Part shown: positions 9,494-18,754 of the stretch, piece after piece
Layout of the letters: each line of letters begins with the position of its first letter
How positions within the stretch are numbered: position 1 is the first letter of the stretch
Origin: Candidatus Aquidulcis sp.
Lineage (GTDB): Bacteria; Chloroflexota; Anaerolineae; Anaerolineales; UBA4823
Length of the DNA stretch: 64,000 bases
Assembly (NCBI GenBank): GCA_020723385.1
Contig: DYIZ01000007.1
Location: forward strand, 1-64,000
Direction: 5' to 3'
Program-made: the position numbers and the translations under genes
Notes under the pieces: generated by a model
The model's database searches: none
Told to the model about the DNA's origin: nothing
Seen by the model: only the letters and a program-made list of their open reading frames with translations

Positions 9494-9545
9494 GTAAAAC
9501 GTAAAACGGAAGGCGCTCTTTACGGAATACGTTTTACGCTTTACG
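9494..9545. repeat. Imperfect inverted repeat (GTAAAACGTAAAACG / CGTTTTACGCTTTAC)
   Basis: Arms complementary; overlaps the stop codon of the cysteine desulfurase CDS. Confidence 0.7.
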
Positions 9546-10691
9546 AGCTTTCTCTACCAATCCCGGCAGCGCTGACAAAAACGCATCCACTGCCTCCAGG
9601 GTTGTATCCATTCCCAGGGTGACGCGCAGCGAGCCGAGCGCCCAACGCGGCGGCAATCCCAGGGCAAGCAGTACGTCCGACGGCTTTGGGTCGCCGCTCT
9701 TGCAGGCTGAGCCGGACGAGCAGGCGAAACCGGCCACATCGAGCAGCATCAGCAAGGCATTGCCATCCACGCCTTCGAAAACGAAGCTGGCATGGTTGGG
9801 CAGGCGGGTTACCGGATGCCCGGTCAGCCGGGCGGATGGGATGTCTTCCAGCACGCGGCCGATCAACCTGTCGCGCAGCGGTTTGAGGTGGGAGATGCGG
9901 ACTTCACGTTCGATTTGCGCCAGCCGGAAGGCTTCGGCCATCCCGGCGATGTACGGAACGTTGGAGGTGCCCGCCCGCAGGTTGTGTTCCTGGCCGCCGC
10001 CGGTCTGCACCGGGAGGATGGGCGTCCCGGCGCGAACGTACAGCGCGCCGACGCCCTTCGGCCCATAAAATTTATGGGCCCCGAGGGCCAGCAAATCCAC
10101 GTTGAGGGCAGTCACGTCCACCGGGAGATGGGCGGCGGCCTGCACGGCATCGGTGTGGAAGGGGATGCCGCGTTCCCGGCACAGCGCGCCAATCTCGGCG
10201 ATGGGGTTGATCGTGCCGATTTCATTGTTGGCGTACATCACTGAGACGACGGCGGTGTCGTCTCGCAGGCGTTTGGCGACTTCGCGCGGGTGAACTTTAC
10301 CGGCGTCGTCCACCGGCAGGTATTCCAGCTCGAACTTGTGCAAGGCGGCCAATTGTTGGGCGGTGTGCGAGACAGCGTGGTGTTCCACCGGGCTGATGAG
10401 GATATGCCGGGCGTCGCGCTCCCGGCGGGCGGCGAGCGCCGCGCCGCGCAGCGCCAAATTATCGGATTCGGAACCGCAGGAAGTGAAGACAACCTCCTCC
10501 GGGCGGCAGTTCAACCCGCGTGCGACTGTTTCCCTCGCTTCTTCAACGGTTGCTTCGGCCTGCTGTCCGTAGGTGTGAACGGACGATGGGTTACCGAAGG
10601 TCTCCCGGAAGTACGGCATCATCGTTTCCAGCACGCGCGGGTCAACCGGCGTGGTGGCGGCGTAATCGAGATAGGTTTTATAGGTTTTCAT
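9534..10691 (-). CDS. iscS: Cysteine desulfurase (NifS/IscS family)
   Basis: YLDYAATTPVDPRVLETMMPYF, GNPSSVHTYG, SPVEHHAV, DAVQAAAHLPVDV, LGAHKFYGPKGVGALY, CSSGSACKSGDPKPSDVL; ATG at 10691 overlaps the upstream TGA (TGATG). Confidence 0.93.
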   Translation of the reverse strand: MKTYKTYLDYAATTPVDPRVLETMMPYFRETFGNPSSVHTYGQQAEATVEEARETVARGLNCRPEEVVFTSCGSESDNLALRGAALAARRERDARHILISPVEHHAVSHTAQQLAALHKFELEYLPVDDAGKVHPREVAKRLRDDTAVVSVMYANNEIGTINPIAEIGALCRERGIPFHTDAVQAAAHLPVDVTALNVDLLALGAHKFYGPKGVGALYVRAGTPILPVQTGGGQEHNLRAGTSNVPYIAGMAEAFRLAQIEREVRISHLKPLRDRLIGRVLEDIPSARLTGHPVTRLPNHASFVFEGVDGNALLMLLDVAGFACSSGSACKSGDPKPSDVLLALGLPPRWALGSLRVTLGMDTTLEAVDAFLSALPGLVEKARKA

Positions 10692-11608
10692 CAGGGTTCC
10701 CAATTAAGATGCTGCATGGCGAACAGATAGGGCTGGCCGTTGACATAATCGAAGCCGATGACCCAGGCGCTCCAGTTCAGTTCATCGCCTTCCCCAGGGG
10801 GGCGGTAGTAAGTGTAATAGTTGATATTGGTGTATTCCGAAGGCCAGGAATAGGTAAAGCTGGCTTCGCCAATGGCGATTGTATTACAGTTTGCAGTGTA
10901 ATTGCCATCGAATACATCCAACAGAGCAGGCAAGACTTCCCTGTAAAAAGTGGCCTGGACGATTTGCCCGCTGACCGGGTCAACGCCCCAATTTATCATC
11001 AACTTGCTGTCGAATATGGTTATAGCCTCGGCAGGGGTATAGTTGACGATATGACCGTCACGCAGGTAGCGCAAACTCATGCCGTGCATCGGGCTGACCA
11101 GTGAAGCGAAGAAGTTACTGTTTTGAGATTGTAACGCGCTTTTCAACCCTTCGACAAGTGTGGCGATGCGCGTGTCGGCGCAAAAGACTTCCGGGGCGAT
11201 ATATTCAGCCAGGTGATTGGCGCTCACCCAGCCGATGAGACCGTTCGGGAGACGCACTTCGACCCAAGGGTCGTCGTCCACCTTCATTTCCGCACCGGTC
11301 AGCGTGATGCCGATGCGGTTATAGGGGATAGTTTCCAACACCAGCCCGCCTTCCCCGGCGGTTTTACGAATGTTCAAGGTATGATTTTCGGCAACCTGAA
11401 TGACGGCATATTGAAGTTGGATGTCCGCAGTGGGGGATGTGTCAGCCGAGAGAGTTGTGGCGGTGGCCGACGGCGCTGGTGTGGCGGGCGGGATTGCCGG
11501 CGTGAATGTCGCCGCGGGCGGAGGCGTGGCCGACGGAATGACGATGGGCCAGGCCGCGCAGGCGGTTGTCAGAAAGGGTAAAACGAGGATAACAGTAAGT
11601 TTTTTCAC
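10691..11608 (-). CDS. SH3b-like domain lipoprotein
   Basis: From GTG at 11608: MKKLTVILVLPFLTTACAA lipobox; SH3b-like HTLNIRKTAGEGGLVLETIPYNRIGITLTG...WVEVRLPNGLIGWVSANHLAEY. Confidence 0.75.
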   Translation of the reverse strand: MKKLTVILVLPFLTTACAAWPIVIPSATPPPAATFTPAIPPATPAPSATATTLSADTSPTADIQLQYAVIQVAENHTLNIRKTAGEGGLVLETIPYNRIGITLTGAEMKVDDDPWVEVRLPNGLIGWVSANHLAEYIAPEVFCADTRIATLVEGLKSALQSQNSNFFASLVSPMHGMSLRYLRDGHIVNYTPAEAITIFDSKLMINWGVDPVSGQIVQATFYREVLPALLDVFDGNYTANCNTIAIGEASFTYSWPSEYTNINYYTYYRPPGEGDELNWSAWVIGFDYVNGQPYLFAMQHLNWEP

Positions 11609-11766
11609 ACAGTTACCTGTAAATTCGATCACGAATGTCACGAATTAGCGAATAGCACGAATTCAAGTTAAAAAATACTCGTGGCATTCGTTCATTCGTG
11701 GTATTCGTGATAAAAAAGCAGCATCCATTCGAGAACAACTGGACAGCAAGTTGTTAAATTGGGGGC

Positions 11767-12762
11767 CTACGGCTCCCACTCGAAATGGATCAGCGTGAAC
11801 AAATACGGCTGTCCGTCAACGTATTCAATTCCTGCCAGCCAGACGCGCCAGTCCAGCTCGACGCCCGGTGTGCCGGGGCGGTACAGGCCATAATAATTCA
11901 CAGCGGCGTACTCATACGGCCAGGAGTGTTCTGCAAAAATCCCAACATTGGGCAATTGATCGCAGGTTTTCGTGTAATCAGCCAGCAGTACATCCAGCAG
12001 GTTGGGCAGGACAATATCCCGGAAAGCGCCTTTCACATCCTGCCCGCTGGCAGGGTGTTTGCCCCAATCCATCACGTAGGTGCTGGTGAACACCCACTTG
12101 GCCTCATCGGGCGTGTAATTGGCGATGTTGCCAAACCGGTAGAGGTAAACGTTCAGGCCATGCACCGGGCTGACCAGCGAGGCATACAACTCGCCATTTT
12201 CTGTGGAGAGAGCCGCAGTCAGGTTATCGAGCAGCGTCAAAACTCGATTGTCGCCGCAAAAATTGGCTGTGGGTACATACTCGGTGAGATAGTGTGCGTT
12301 GACCCAGCCCAGGCTGCCTTCGGGCCGGTAGATTTCGACCCATTCTTCCACCCCGATAGTGGTTGTGTTGCCGGTGAGAGCGATTCCGGTGGCATTGTAA
12401 GGCAATGTTCCGACCGCAGGTTGGTCTGCGCCCGGCGATTGGCGTACATTGAGCACATCGTTATAGGGTACAAGCACGACCGCGTAAAGTCCCATCAGCG
12501 AGGAGGGCGGGGTCAGCGTCGGGTTCGCGACGGTCGGGGGAATGGGCGTATTGGTGAGAGTCGCTGGTTGCGTGGGAGCGGCGGTTGGCGGGATGGGAGT
12601 CAGCGTCACCGTGGGGGAAATCGTCGGGGTGTAGGTGGCAGGAAGCTGCGGGAAGGTGGGAATAATCGGTGCGGGGAGCGTCGGCGCAAGCGTTGGCTGC
12701 GTCGCGCACCCCAGAGCAACAAAGAACAGCATACCGATTGCCCAATAACGGTGAGTTTTCAT
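11767..12762 (-). CDS. SH3b-like domain lipoprotein (paralogue of the preceding CDS)
   Basis: From ATG at 12762: MKTHRYWAIGMLFFVALGCA; YNDVLNVRQSPGADQPAVGTLPYNATGIALTG...GSLGWVNAHYLTEYV; collinear similarity to 10691..11608. Confidence 0.78.
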   Translation of the reverse strand: MKTHRYWAIGMLFFVALGCATQPTLAPTLPAPIIPTFPQLPATYTPTISPTVTLTPIPPTAAPTQPATLTNTPIPPTVANPTLTPPSSLMGLYAVVLVPYNDVLNVRQSPGADQPAVGTLPYNATGIALTGNTTTIGVEEWVEIYRPEGSLGWVNAHYLTEYVPTANFCGDNRVLTLLDNLTAALSTENGELYASLVSPVHGLNVYLYRFGNIANYTPDEAKWVFTSTYVMDWGKHPASGQDVKGAFRDIVLPNLLDVLLADYTKTCDQLPNVGIFAEHSWPYEYAAVNYYGLYRPGTPGVELDWRVWLAGIEYVDGQPYLFTLIHFEWEP

Positions 12763-12794
12763 CGAATACCTCCGGTTTTCCACCGTCATTATAG

Positions 12795-12839
12795 CAGACC
12801 CCAGGGGTTTCAAAAACCCTTCGGGTCTGGGCGAATCCC
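12795..12839. repeat. Imperfect palindrome CAGACCCCAGGGGTTTCAAAAACCCTTCGGGTCTG
   Basis: Inverted repeat with the TTTCAAAA-type centre seen in other palindromes of this window. Confidence 0.6.
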
Positions 12840-12984
12840 GCCTCCCCCTCTCCCCTATCCCTTGATATAATACCAACCGTTCTTATCCCCTAACCCGCAT
12901 AAAGCGGAACATCTGTGGCCCTATCCTGGAATTTGAATTTTCCCTGTCAAACACCCCGGTTAGGCCATACACCCTGGAGGCAAT

Positions 12985-14406
12985 ATGGCAGACAAAATCG
13001 TATTCGGCACGGACGGCTGGCGGGGACGTATCGCCGAGGATTACACCTTTGCCAATCTGCGCCGCTGTGCGCAAGGTTTCGCCGATTACCTGATCGGAAA
13101 AGGCTGGCAAGGGGAATGGGTCGTTGTCGGGCATGATAAACGTTTCCATTCCGAGAATTTTGCTGTCTCGGTCGCTGAAGTGCTGGCTGCCAACGGGCTG
13201 CGTGTTTATCTCACCCAGGGTGCGACCCCCACCCCGGTGATTTCATTCTCGGTACCCAACCGTAAAGCGGTCGGGGCGGTCAACATCACGGCCTCGCACA
13301 ACCCCGCCACCGACAATGGCTTTAAAGTTCGCGACCCCAACGGCGGCGCGATTGACCCTGCCGGGTTGAAGCAAATTGAGGCTCTGATCCCTGACGATCC
13401 GAAAAACGTAAAACGTAAATCGTATCAGGAAGCCGAGGCTGCGGGCCTTATTGTGAAGTTCGATCCCGCCCCGGCTTATATCGAGCGAGTACACGATTTG
13501 CTCGACCTCCAGCCGATCAAGGATGCCGGGCTGAAAGTGCTGGTAGATCCGATGTGGGGCAATGGCGCCGGATGGTTTCCATTCTTGCTGGCGGGCGGTA
13601 AAACCCAGGTGGAAGAGATCCACAATTACCGCAACCCCATTTTCCCAGAGATGAGCCGCCCCGAACCGATCCCGCCCAACGTCAACGTCGGCCTGCAGCA
13701 AACCGTGGCGCGCGGCGCGGACGTGCTGGTGATCACCGACGGCGACGCTGACCGGGTGGGCATTGGCGATGAAAACGGTAATTTCATTGACCAGTTGCGC
13801 GTCTTTGGCTTGCTGGCATACTACCTGCTCGAAGTACGCGGCGAGCGCGGGCCGATCGTCAAGACCCTCTCCACCACCTCCATGCTCGACAAACTGGGCA
13901 AGCTGTACAACGTCCCTGTTCACAACACCGGCGTCGGCTTCAAATATGTCGCGCCGATGATGATGGAAACCCAGGCAATGATCGGCGGCGAGGAATCGGG
14001 CGGCTACGCCTTCCGCGGGCATGTGCCCGAGCGGGACGGCATCGTTGCCGGGCTGTACATGCTGGATATGATGGTGCGCACCGGACGCAAGCCGTCGCAG
14101 CTCCTCGAGGCGCTGTTCGCCAAAGTCGGGGCGCATTATTACGACCGGATTGACCGGCCTTTCACGGGCGAGCGCCAGGCCCGCGAGCAGGCTATCCTCG
14201 ACGCCAAGCCAGCCACCATCGGCGGCGTTCCGGTTGTCAATCTCGATACCACCGATGGCTATAAATTCAACCTGGCAGACGGCGGCTGGCTGCTCATCCG
14301 CTTCTCCGGCACCGAGCCGATCATGCGGGTGTACTGCGAAACAACTGACAAAGAACGCGTCAAGGGTATCCTCGAAGACGGGATGCGGGTGGCGGGGTTG
14401 GCGTGA
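12985..14406 (+). CDS. Phosphoglucomutase/phosphomannomutase family
   Basis: [77 protein letters not shown]. Confidence 0.95.
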   Translation: MADKIVFGTDGWRGRIAEDYTFANLRRCAQGFADYLIGKGWQGEWVVVGHDKRFHSENFAVSVAEVLAANGLRVYLTQGATPTPVISFSVPNRKAVGAVNITASHNPATDNGFKVRDPNGGAIDPAGLKQIEALIPDDPKNVKRKSYQEAEAAGLIVKFDPAPAYIERVHDLLDLQPIKDAGLKVLVDPMWGNGAGWFPFLLAGGKTQVEEIHNYRNPIFPEMSRPEPIPPNVNVGLQQTVARGADVLVITDGDADRVGIGDENGNFIDQLRVFGLLAYYLLEVRGERGPIVKTLSTTSMLDKLGKLYNVPVHNTGVGFKYVAPMMMETQAMIGGEESGGYAFRGHVPERDGIVAGLYMLDMMVRTGRKPSQLLEALFAKVGAHYYDRIDRPFTGERQAREQAILDAKPATIGGVPVVNLDTTDGYKFNLADGGWLLIRFSGTEPIMRVYCETTDKERVKGILEDGMRVAGLA

Positions 14407-14411
14407 TAGAT

Positions 14412-14484
14412 GTGTCACGTATCATGTGTCATGTGTCACGTGATATCAGAAAACTTGACACCGGAGCACGTGACACGTGACACT
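14412..14484. repeat. Inverted repeat rich in GTGTCACGT / ACGTGACAC between phosphohexomutase and tatD
   Basis: tgtcacgtatcatgtgtcatgtgtcacgtg ... cacgtgacacgtgaca; supplies the GTG start used for the TatD CDS. Confidence 0.7.
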
Positions 14485-15283
14485 GACCGACACTCACTGC
14501 CATCTCGATTTTCATGCATTCGACGACGATCGGGAGATGGTGCTGGACCGGGCGCGGTCGGCGGGATTGACGAGGATTCTCGACCCTGGAATTGACCTGG
14601 CATCGAGCGGGGTCGCGGTCAAACTGAGTGAGTCTTATCCCGAAGTCTACGCGGCGGTAGGCATCCACCCGAGCGATGCCCGCCAATGGGAGCCGGGCAC
14701 GCCCGCCAGCCTGCACAAACTGGCGAAAAGCCCCAAAGTCGTCGCCATTGGCGAGATCGGGCTGGATTATTATCGTGACCGCGCGCCGCGTGACGTACAG
14801 CAGCGGGTTTTCCACCAGCAGCTCGACCTGGCTGCGGAGTTGAATCTGCCGGTGATCGTCCACTGCCGGGATGCGGCGGACGATGTCCTCGGGATTTTGA
14901 CCGATTGGCAGAGCCGGCTGTTGGCGGCAGGCTCCCCGGTTGCTGATCGTCCTGGGGTGCTGCACTCCTTTTCAGGCGAGGAATCCACTGCCCGGCGGGC
15001 CATCGCCCTCAATTTTTTCATCGGGATCACCGGGCCGGTGACATTTCTAAATGCCAGGGATCATCAGGCAGTGATTGCGCGGCTGCCGTTGGAAAAATTG
15101 TTGATCGAGACGGATGCGCCTTTCCTGACCCCGCATCCGCATCGCGGCCAGCGTAATGAACCGGGCCATGTCCGGTTGGTCGCCCAAAAAATATCTGAGC
15201 TTCACCACTTACCGGTGGAATTTGTTGCAGAAACGACGACAGCCAATGCAAACCGGCTGTTCGCGTGGAGAGACGATTGTTGA
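14477..15283 (+). CDS. tatD: TatD family metal-dependent hydrolase
   Basis: TDTHCHLDFHAFDDDREMVLDRA, AVGIHPSDA, AIGEIGLDYYRD, PVIVHCRDA, LIETDAPFLTPHPHRGQRNEP. Confidence 0.93.
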   Translation: MTLTDTHCHLDFHAFDDDREMVLDRARSAGLTRILDPGIDLASSGVAVKLSESYPEVYAAVGIHPSDARQWEPGTPASLHKLAKSPKVVAIGEIGLDYYRDRAPRDVQQRVFHQQLDLAAELNLPVIVHCRDAADDVLGILTDWQSRLLAAGSPVADRPGVLHSFSGEESTARRAIALNFFIGITGPVTFLNARDHQAVIARLPLEKLLIETDAPFLTPHPHRGQRNEPGHVRLVAQKISELHHLPVEFVAETTTANANRLFAWRDDC

Positions 15284-16242
15284 AGACAGTTTCGTTTTTC
15301 GAGCCTGTGCGGGTGCAAATCGAGCAAGTCGAAGCGCTGATGCGCTCCCAGTCGAACGGGCATCATTCGGAGTTGGCCGCGGCCCTCGACCATTTGTTAT
15401 CGGCAGGCGGCAAACGCGTTCGCCCGGCGGTGACGCTGCTGGCCGGACGGATGTTGGGCGGCGCGCCGGAACGGCTGGTGACGCTGGCGGCGGCAATCGA
15501 AATGCTGCACACCGCTACCCTGGTTCACGATGATTTGATTGACGGGGCGCTCTTCCGGCGGGGGTCGCCCACTTTGAACGCCCAGTGGTCGCCAGCCGCT
15601 ACGGTGCTGACCGGAGATTTCATTTTCGCCCGCGCTGCCAAGCTGGCCGCTTCAACCGATTCAATCGAAGTGATGCACTTGTTTTCATCTACCTTGTCTA
15701 CCATTGTCAATGGGGAGATCGTCCAATTATTCTCCGGGCGGGGCAAGGCGAATCGCGATAGTTATTATCATCGCATTTATGCCAAAACCGCCTCGCTGTT
15801 CGAGACGGCAGCCTCGGCAGCGGCTATTCTCAGCCCGGTTAGCGATGAGACTGTGGAAATCATGCGAATCTATGGGCGGGAGATTGGCATGGCATTTCAA
15901 ATCGTGGATGATGTGTTGGATTTCACCGGAGAGCAGGCGACGGTGGGCAAGCCATTAGCCAGTGACCTGCGCCAGGGGTTGGTAACTCTGCCGGCGTTGA
16001 ATTATCTCGAGGTTTGGCCTGAAGATCCCGATATGGCTGCTATTCTGGCAGGTACGATTTCTGAGCCTTGCGTCGCCCGGCTGATAGCTGCGATTCGCCA
16101 AAGCGGCGCGATCCAACGCGCATTAGAAGAAGCAGAGCAGTTTGTGAAGCGGGGCGTGGATGCGTTGTCATCCCTGCCAGATTGCGTCGAGCGGCAGGCG
16201 CTGCTAGACCTGGCTGAATATTTCGTACAGCGCCAGTTGTAG
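15265..16242 (+). CDS. Polyprenyl diphosphate synthase
   Basis: GGKRVRPAVTLLAGRM, LVHDDLIDGALFRRGSPT (first Asp-rich), FQIVDDVLDFTGEQATVGKPLASDLRQGLVTLP (second Asp-rich). Confidence 0.94.
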   Translation: MERRLLKTVSFFEPVRVQIEQVEALMRSQSNGHHSELAAALDHLLSAGGKRVRPAVTLLAGRMLGGAPERLVTLAAAIEMLHTATLVHDDLIDGALFRRGSPTLNAQWSPAATVLTGDFIFARAAKLAASTDSIEVMHLFSSTLSTIVNGEIVQLFSGRGKANRDSYYHRIYAKTASLFETAASAAAILSPVSDETVEIMRIYGREIGMAFQIVDDVLDFTGEQATVGKPLASDLRQGLVTLPALNYLEVWPEDPDMAAILAGTISEPCVARLIAAIRQSGAIQRALEEAEQFVKRGVDALSSLPDCVERQALLDLAEYFVQRQL

Positions 16243-16295
16243 TTCGTTGACAAAAACCGGAGACCGTAGTAAGATTTCGCCGCTCTACCGGTCAT

Positions 16296-16367
16296 GGCGA
16301 GGTAGCTCAATGGCGGAGCAGTGGCATCATAATCCATCGGTTGTGGGTTCAAGTCCCACCCTCGCCA
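16296..16367 (+). tRNA. tRNA with anticodon CAU (probably elongator tRNA-Met; tRNA-Ile2 not excluded)
   Basis: Acceptor GGCGAGG/CCTCGCC, D-stem GCTC/GAGC, anticodon loop ATCATAA, T-stem GTGGG/CCCAC with TTCAAGT loop; one C-U mismatch next to the anticodon loop; 3' CCA not encoded. Confidence 0.9.
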
Positions 16368-16388
16368 CACCAGAATATCCCACACGCG

Positions 16389-16417
16389 ACACCCCGCAGG
16401 GCTGACCTGCGGGGTGT
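16389..16417. terminator. Terminator-like hairpin downstream of the tRNA
   Basis: acaccccgcagg gctga cctgcggggtgt, followed by tgt. Confidence 0.65.
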
Positions 16418-16454
16418 TGTGCTATAAATGAGACGGCGGGTTGGTCCGCTGACT

Positions 16455-17543
16455 TTACCCCTTTTTCAAAGCCAGCCATATAAAGTGCACCAGACGAGGC
16501 CAGGCGCGGGGAGATCGAAAGTAGGGCAAGCTCAGGAAGCCATGATGGTGGCAATAACATTCCTCCTGTCGAATGCATTTCCTGAATTCCTGGGCGATCG
16601 GGCTAACCCACAACCGGGAAAGGTCCATACCAACTTCGCGCAAATTACCCACCTTCTCATCGCGCAATTCGCAGCCTGCTACTGTTCCATCGGAATGAAT
16701 CACGACATTTTCACGCATTGCGCCGCAGCGGATTGGCGCCCGGCGGTTCAATAGAATTTGGTTGATCAAGTCACGCACCATCATCTCTTTGGCTCTCGAG
16801 AGAATTTCCATGGGCAAACGACTAGATTCAGGGCGAAACTGATTTCGACCTTCGCCCGAGTGGATCAGGCGGGTATAAGATTGAATGCAAGCCGGGTCGA
16901 GTGCCTGGGCATTGCGCGGGCGTCCGCGCACTAGGCTGAGTTTCAAAGCATCTATGGGCAGCGTTTCCCAAACCCGGCGGATTGTCTCCTCTACGTGGAT
17001 ATAATTCAAGCCTGAGACACACGTGCTGCAGGTCAGGTGAAGCTGGGGGTACGCCGATTTCAATGCTGCCAGAGCTTCGAAGGATGTCACGACATCCTTG
17101 AAAAGCCCAGGCGCGCCCCGTAACCGGTCGTGTTCGTCTCCCCAAGCGTCAATTGAAAGGCTGATGTTTACTCTCTGGTTCGGGCACGTTCTGAGGATCT
17201 CTTCTACCTGAGACAAAATTCGAGCGGGTAAAGACCCGCCCATGCAAATGCTCATATTCGCTGGGCGGCAATGGTGAACAAACCGACGGGCAACCTCGGG
17301 CAGGTCCTCACGTAGTTCCGGGCTTCCGCCCGTCAGGGTAACCTGTAAAACAGGCCCGATTGATTGCGCCAGTGCATCTATTTCAGTAATGGTTAGCTCG
17401 TCCTGAACATTCCTATTCAGCTCGCGCCAGAAAAAACAATGGCCGCAGCGGGCATTACACCTGTGGGTGACATACATCATCACAAAAACAGGCATTTGTA
17501 AGCCGGGCGCCAGCATCCTTTTCGCAACTTGAAGCGAGTTCAT
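16455..17543 (-). CDS. Radical SAM protein with SPASM-like C-terminus
   Basis: VTHRCNARCGHCFFW (CxxxCxxC), VTLTGGSPELREDL, C-terminal RCGAMRENVVIHSDGTVAGCELRDEKVGN. Confidence 0.88.
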   Translation of the reverse strand: MNSLQVAKRMLAPGLQMPVFVMMYVTHRCNARCGHCFFWRELNRNVQDELTITEIDALAQSIGPVLQVTLTGGSPELREDLPEVARRFVHHCRPANMSICMGGSLPARILSQVEEILRTCPNQRVNISLSIDAWGDEHDRLRGAPGLFKDVVTSFEALAALKSAYPQLHLTCSTCVSGLNYIHVEETIRRVWETLPIDALKLSLVRGRPRNAQALDPACIQSYTRLIHSGEGRNQFRPESSRLPMEILSRAKEMMVRDLINQILLNRRAPIRCGAMRENVVIHSDGTVAGCELRDEKVGNLREVGMDLSRLWVSPIAQEFRKCIRQEECYCHHHGFLSLPYFRSPRAWPRLVHFIWLALKKG

Positions 17544-18529
17544 GCTCTGCTCTCACCCCGATTTCGTGAACGCAAGCGCCCGGTAAGCGTTTTCGAAAGC
17601 CCCACGAGGATACAGAGACCGCGCACCAGGTCGAGGAGAAAGGCTGTAAAAACGGCTTTGACCAGAAAAATAAACCCCTGCCTGCGATAAACAGCGAGCA
17701 TACTGGAGCGGACAATCAAATAGGCGCAGGCAAATGCCAAAAATAACAGGATGCCTTCAGGCAACGGAAGCAACCATTGAGCGACGGCCATGATTATCAG
17801 GAAATATGCAAGGCAGACGGCCAGGATATTACGAGGAGATGCATGGCGGTAACTGGATAAGCGCTCACCGAAGTTGGAGTAGAGCGAGGTGATGCAAATG
17901 CCTTTACGCAAATCGTTTAGGATCATTTTTACGAAAGTATACGGCTTGAGATGCCTGCCGCGCGCTTCGGGAACGGCGAAAATCCGTCTGCCGCTCTGGG
18001 AGATGCGATGGCCCAATTCTGTATCTTCCCCAGGTTCATAGGTAGAGCAGAATCCGCCTAACTCGGCGAACAGGCCTGCCTCCACCGCTCCCAGCGCAGT
18101 CCAGAATTCGTTGCGTAGATAACCAGACCGCCGGGAATAGATATAGGATACGTAAAGTTGTTTGTATTTCTGGGAGAAATTCATTCCGTGAGTATCGTCC
18201 GAATAATTCCCGACAGCCGCCTCGCTGAGGCGCTGGCGAATCGGGGCAGTCAGCCGTTCGATTGCATTCGGCTCGACCTCTACATCGGCGTCAACAAATA
18301 CCAGGATATCCCCTGTGTAGTTGGCGGCGCCTCGATTGCGCGCTTTGGCTGCTCCCTGGTGAGGGCCTTGCAAGACCTGGACTGGATACGGCGATAAAAG
18401 TTCTCGGAGATCCCCATTTTCGCCATCATCTACAACGATAATCTCGAATGTCAAATTGGAGCGCAGAAGCGCCTGAATACAAATGGGTAGTGTATTGGCA
18501 GCACGATAAGCAGGAATAACGACACGCAT
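17540..18529 (-). CDS. Family 2 glycosyltransferase with C-terminal TM segments
   Basis: From M at 18529: MRVVIPAYRAANTLPICIQALL...FEIIVVDDGE, VFVDADVEVEPNAIERL, GEDTELGHRISQSGRRI. Confidence 0.88.
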   Translation of the reverse strand: MRVVIPAYRAANTLPICIQALLRSNLTFEIIVVDDGENGDLRELLSPYPVQVLQGPHQGAAKARNRGAANYTGDILVFVDADVEVEPNAIERLTAPIRQRLSEAAVGNYSDDTHGMNFSQKYKQLYVSYIYSRRSGYLRNEFWTALGAVEAGLFAELGGFCSTYEPGEDTELGHRISQSGRRIFAVPEARGRHLKPYTFVKMILNDLRKGICITSLYSNFGERLSSYRHASPRNILAVCLAYFLIIMAVAQWLLPLPEGILLFLAFACAYLIVRSSMLAVYRRQGFIFLVKAVFTAFLLDLVRGLCILVGLSKTLTGRLRSRNRGESRA

Positions 18530-18754
18530 AGCAATAGTCTCCAAAATAACCAATAAACTCCAGCCTGTTTGGTATTTTACCCCCTCTTTCTGCATTACGG
18601 TGAATGGGATAGGCAAGCCAAGCCCGGAGCTTCAAGGTTACACCAGTCCTTGTGATAATTGTGAGATACCTCACTGCTACACTGGTATCTACCGGAAGCT
18701 TTGGGTTTCACGCAACACCTGGAGTGATCCACTCATAAAACAAAGGAGGACTGA

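Noticed and set aside
11785-12870. 361-aa plus-strand ORF
   Set aside because: Antisense shadow of the SH3b lipoprotein gene; Gly/Arg-rich artefact of the Pro/Thr-rich linker.
13243-14418. 391-aa minus-strand ORF
   Set aside because: Antisense shadow of the phosphohexomutase CDS.
16002-16578. Minus-strand ORFs reading ...GWDLNPQPMDYDATAPPLSYLAMTGR... and ...RVGLEPTTDGL
   Set aside because: These are antisense translations of the tRNA gene (16296-16367), a well-known source of false proteins.
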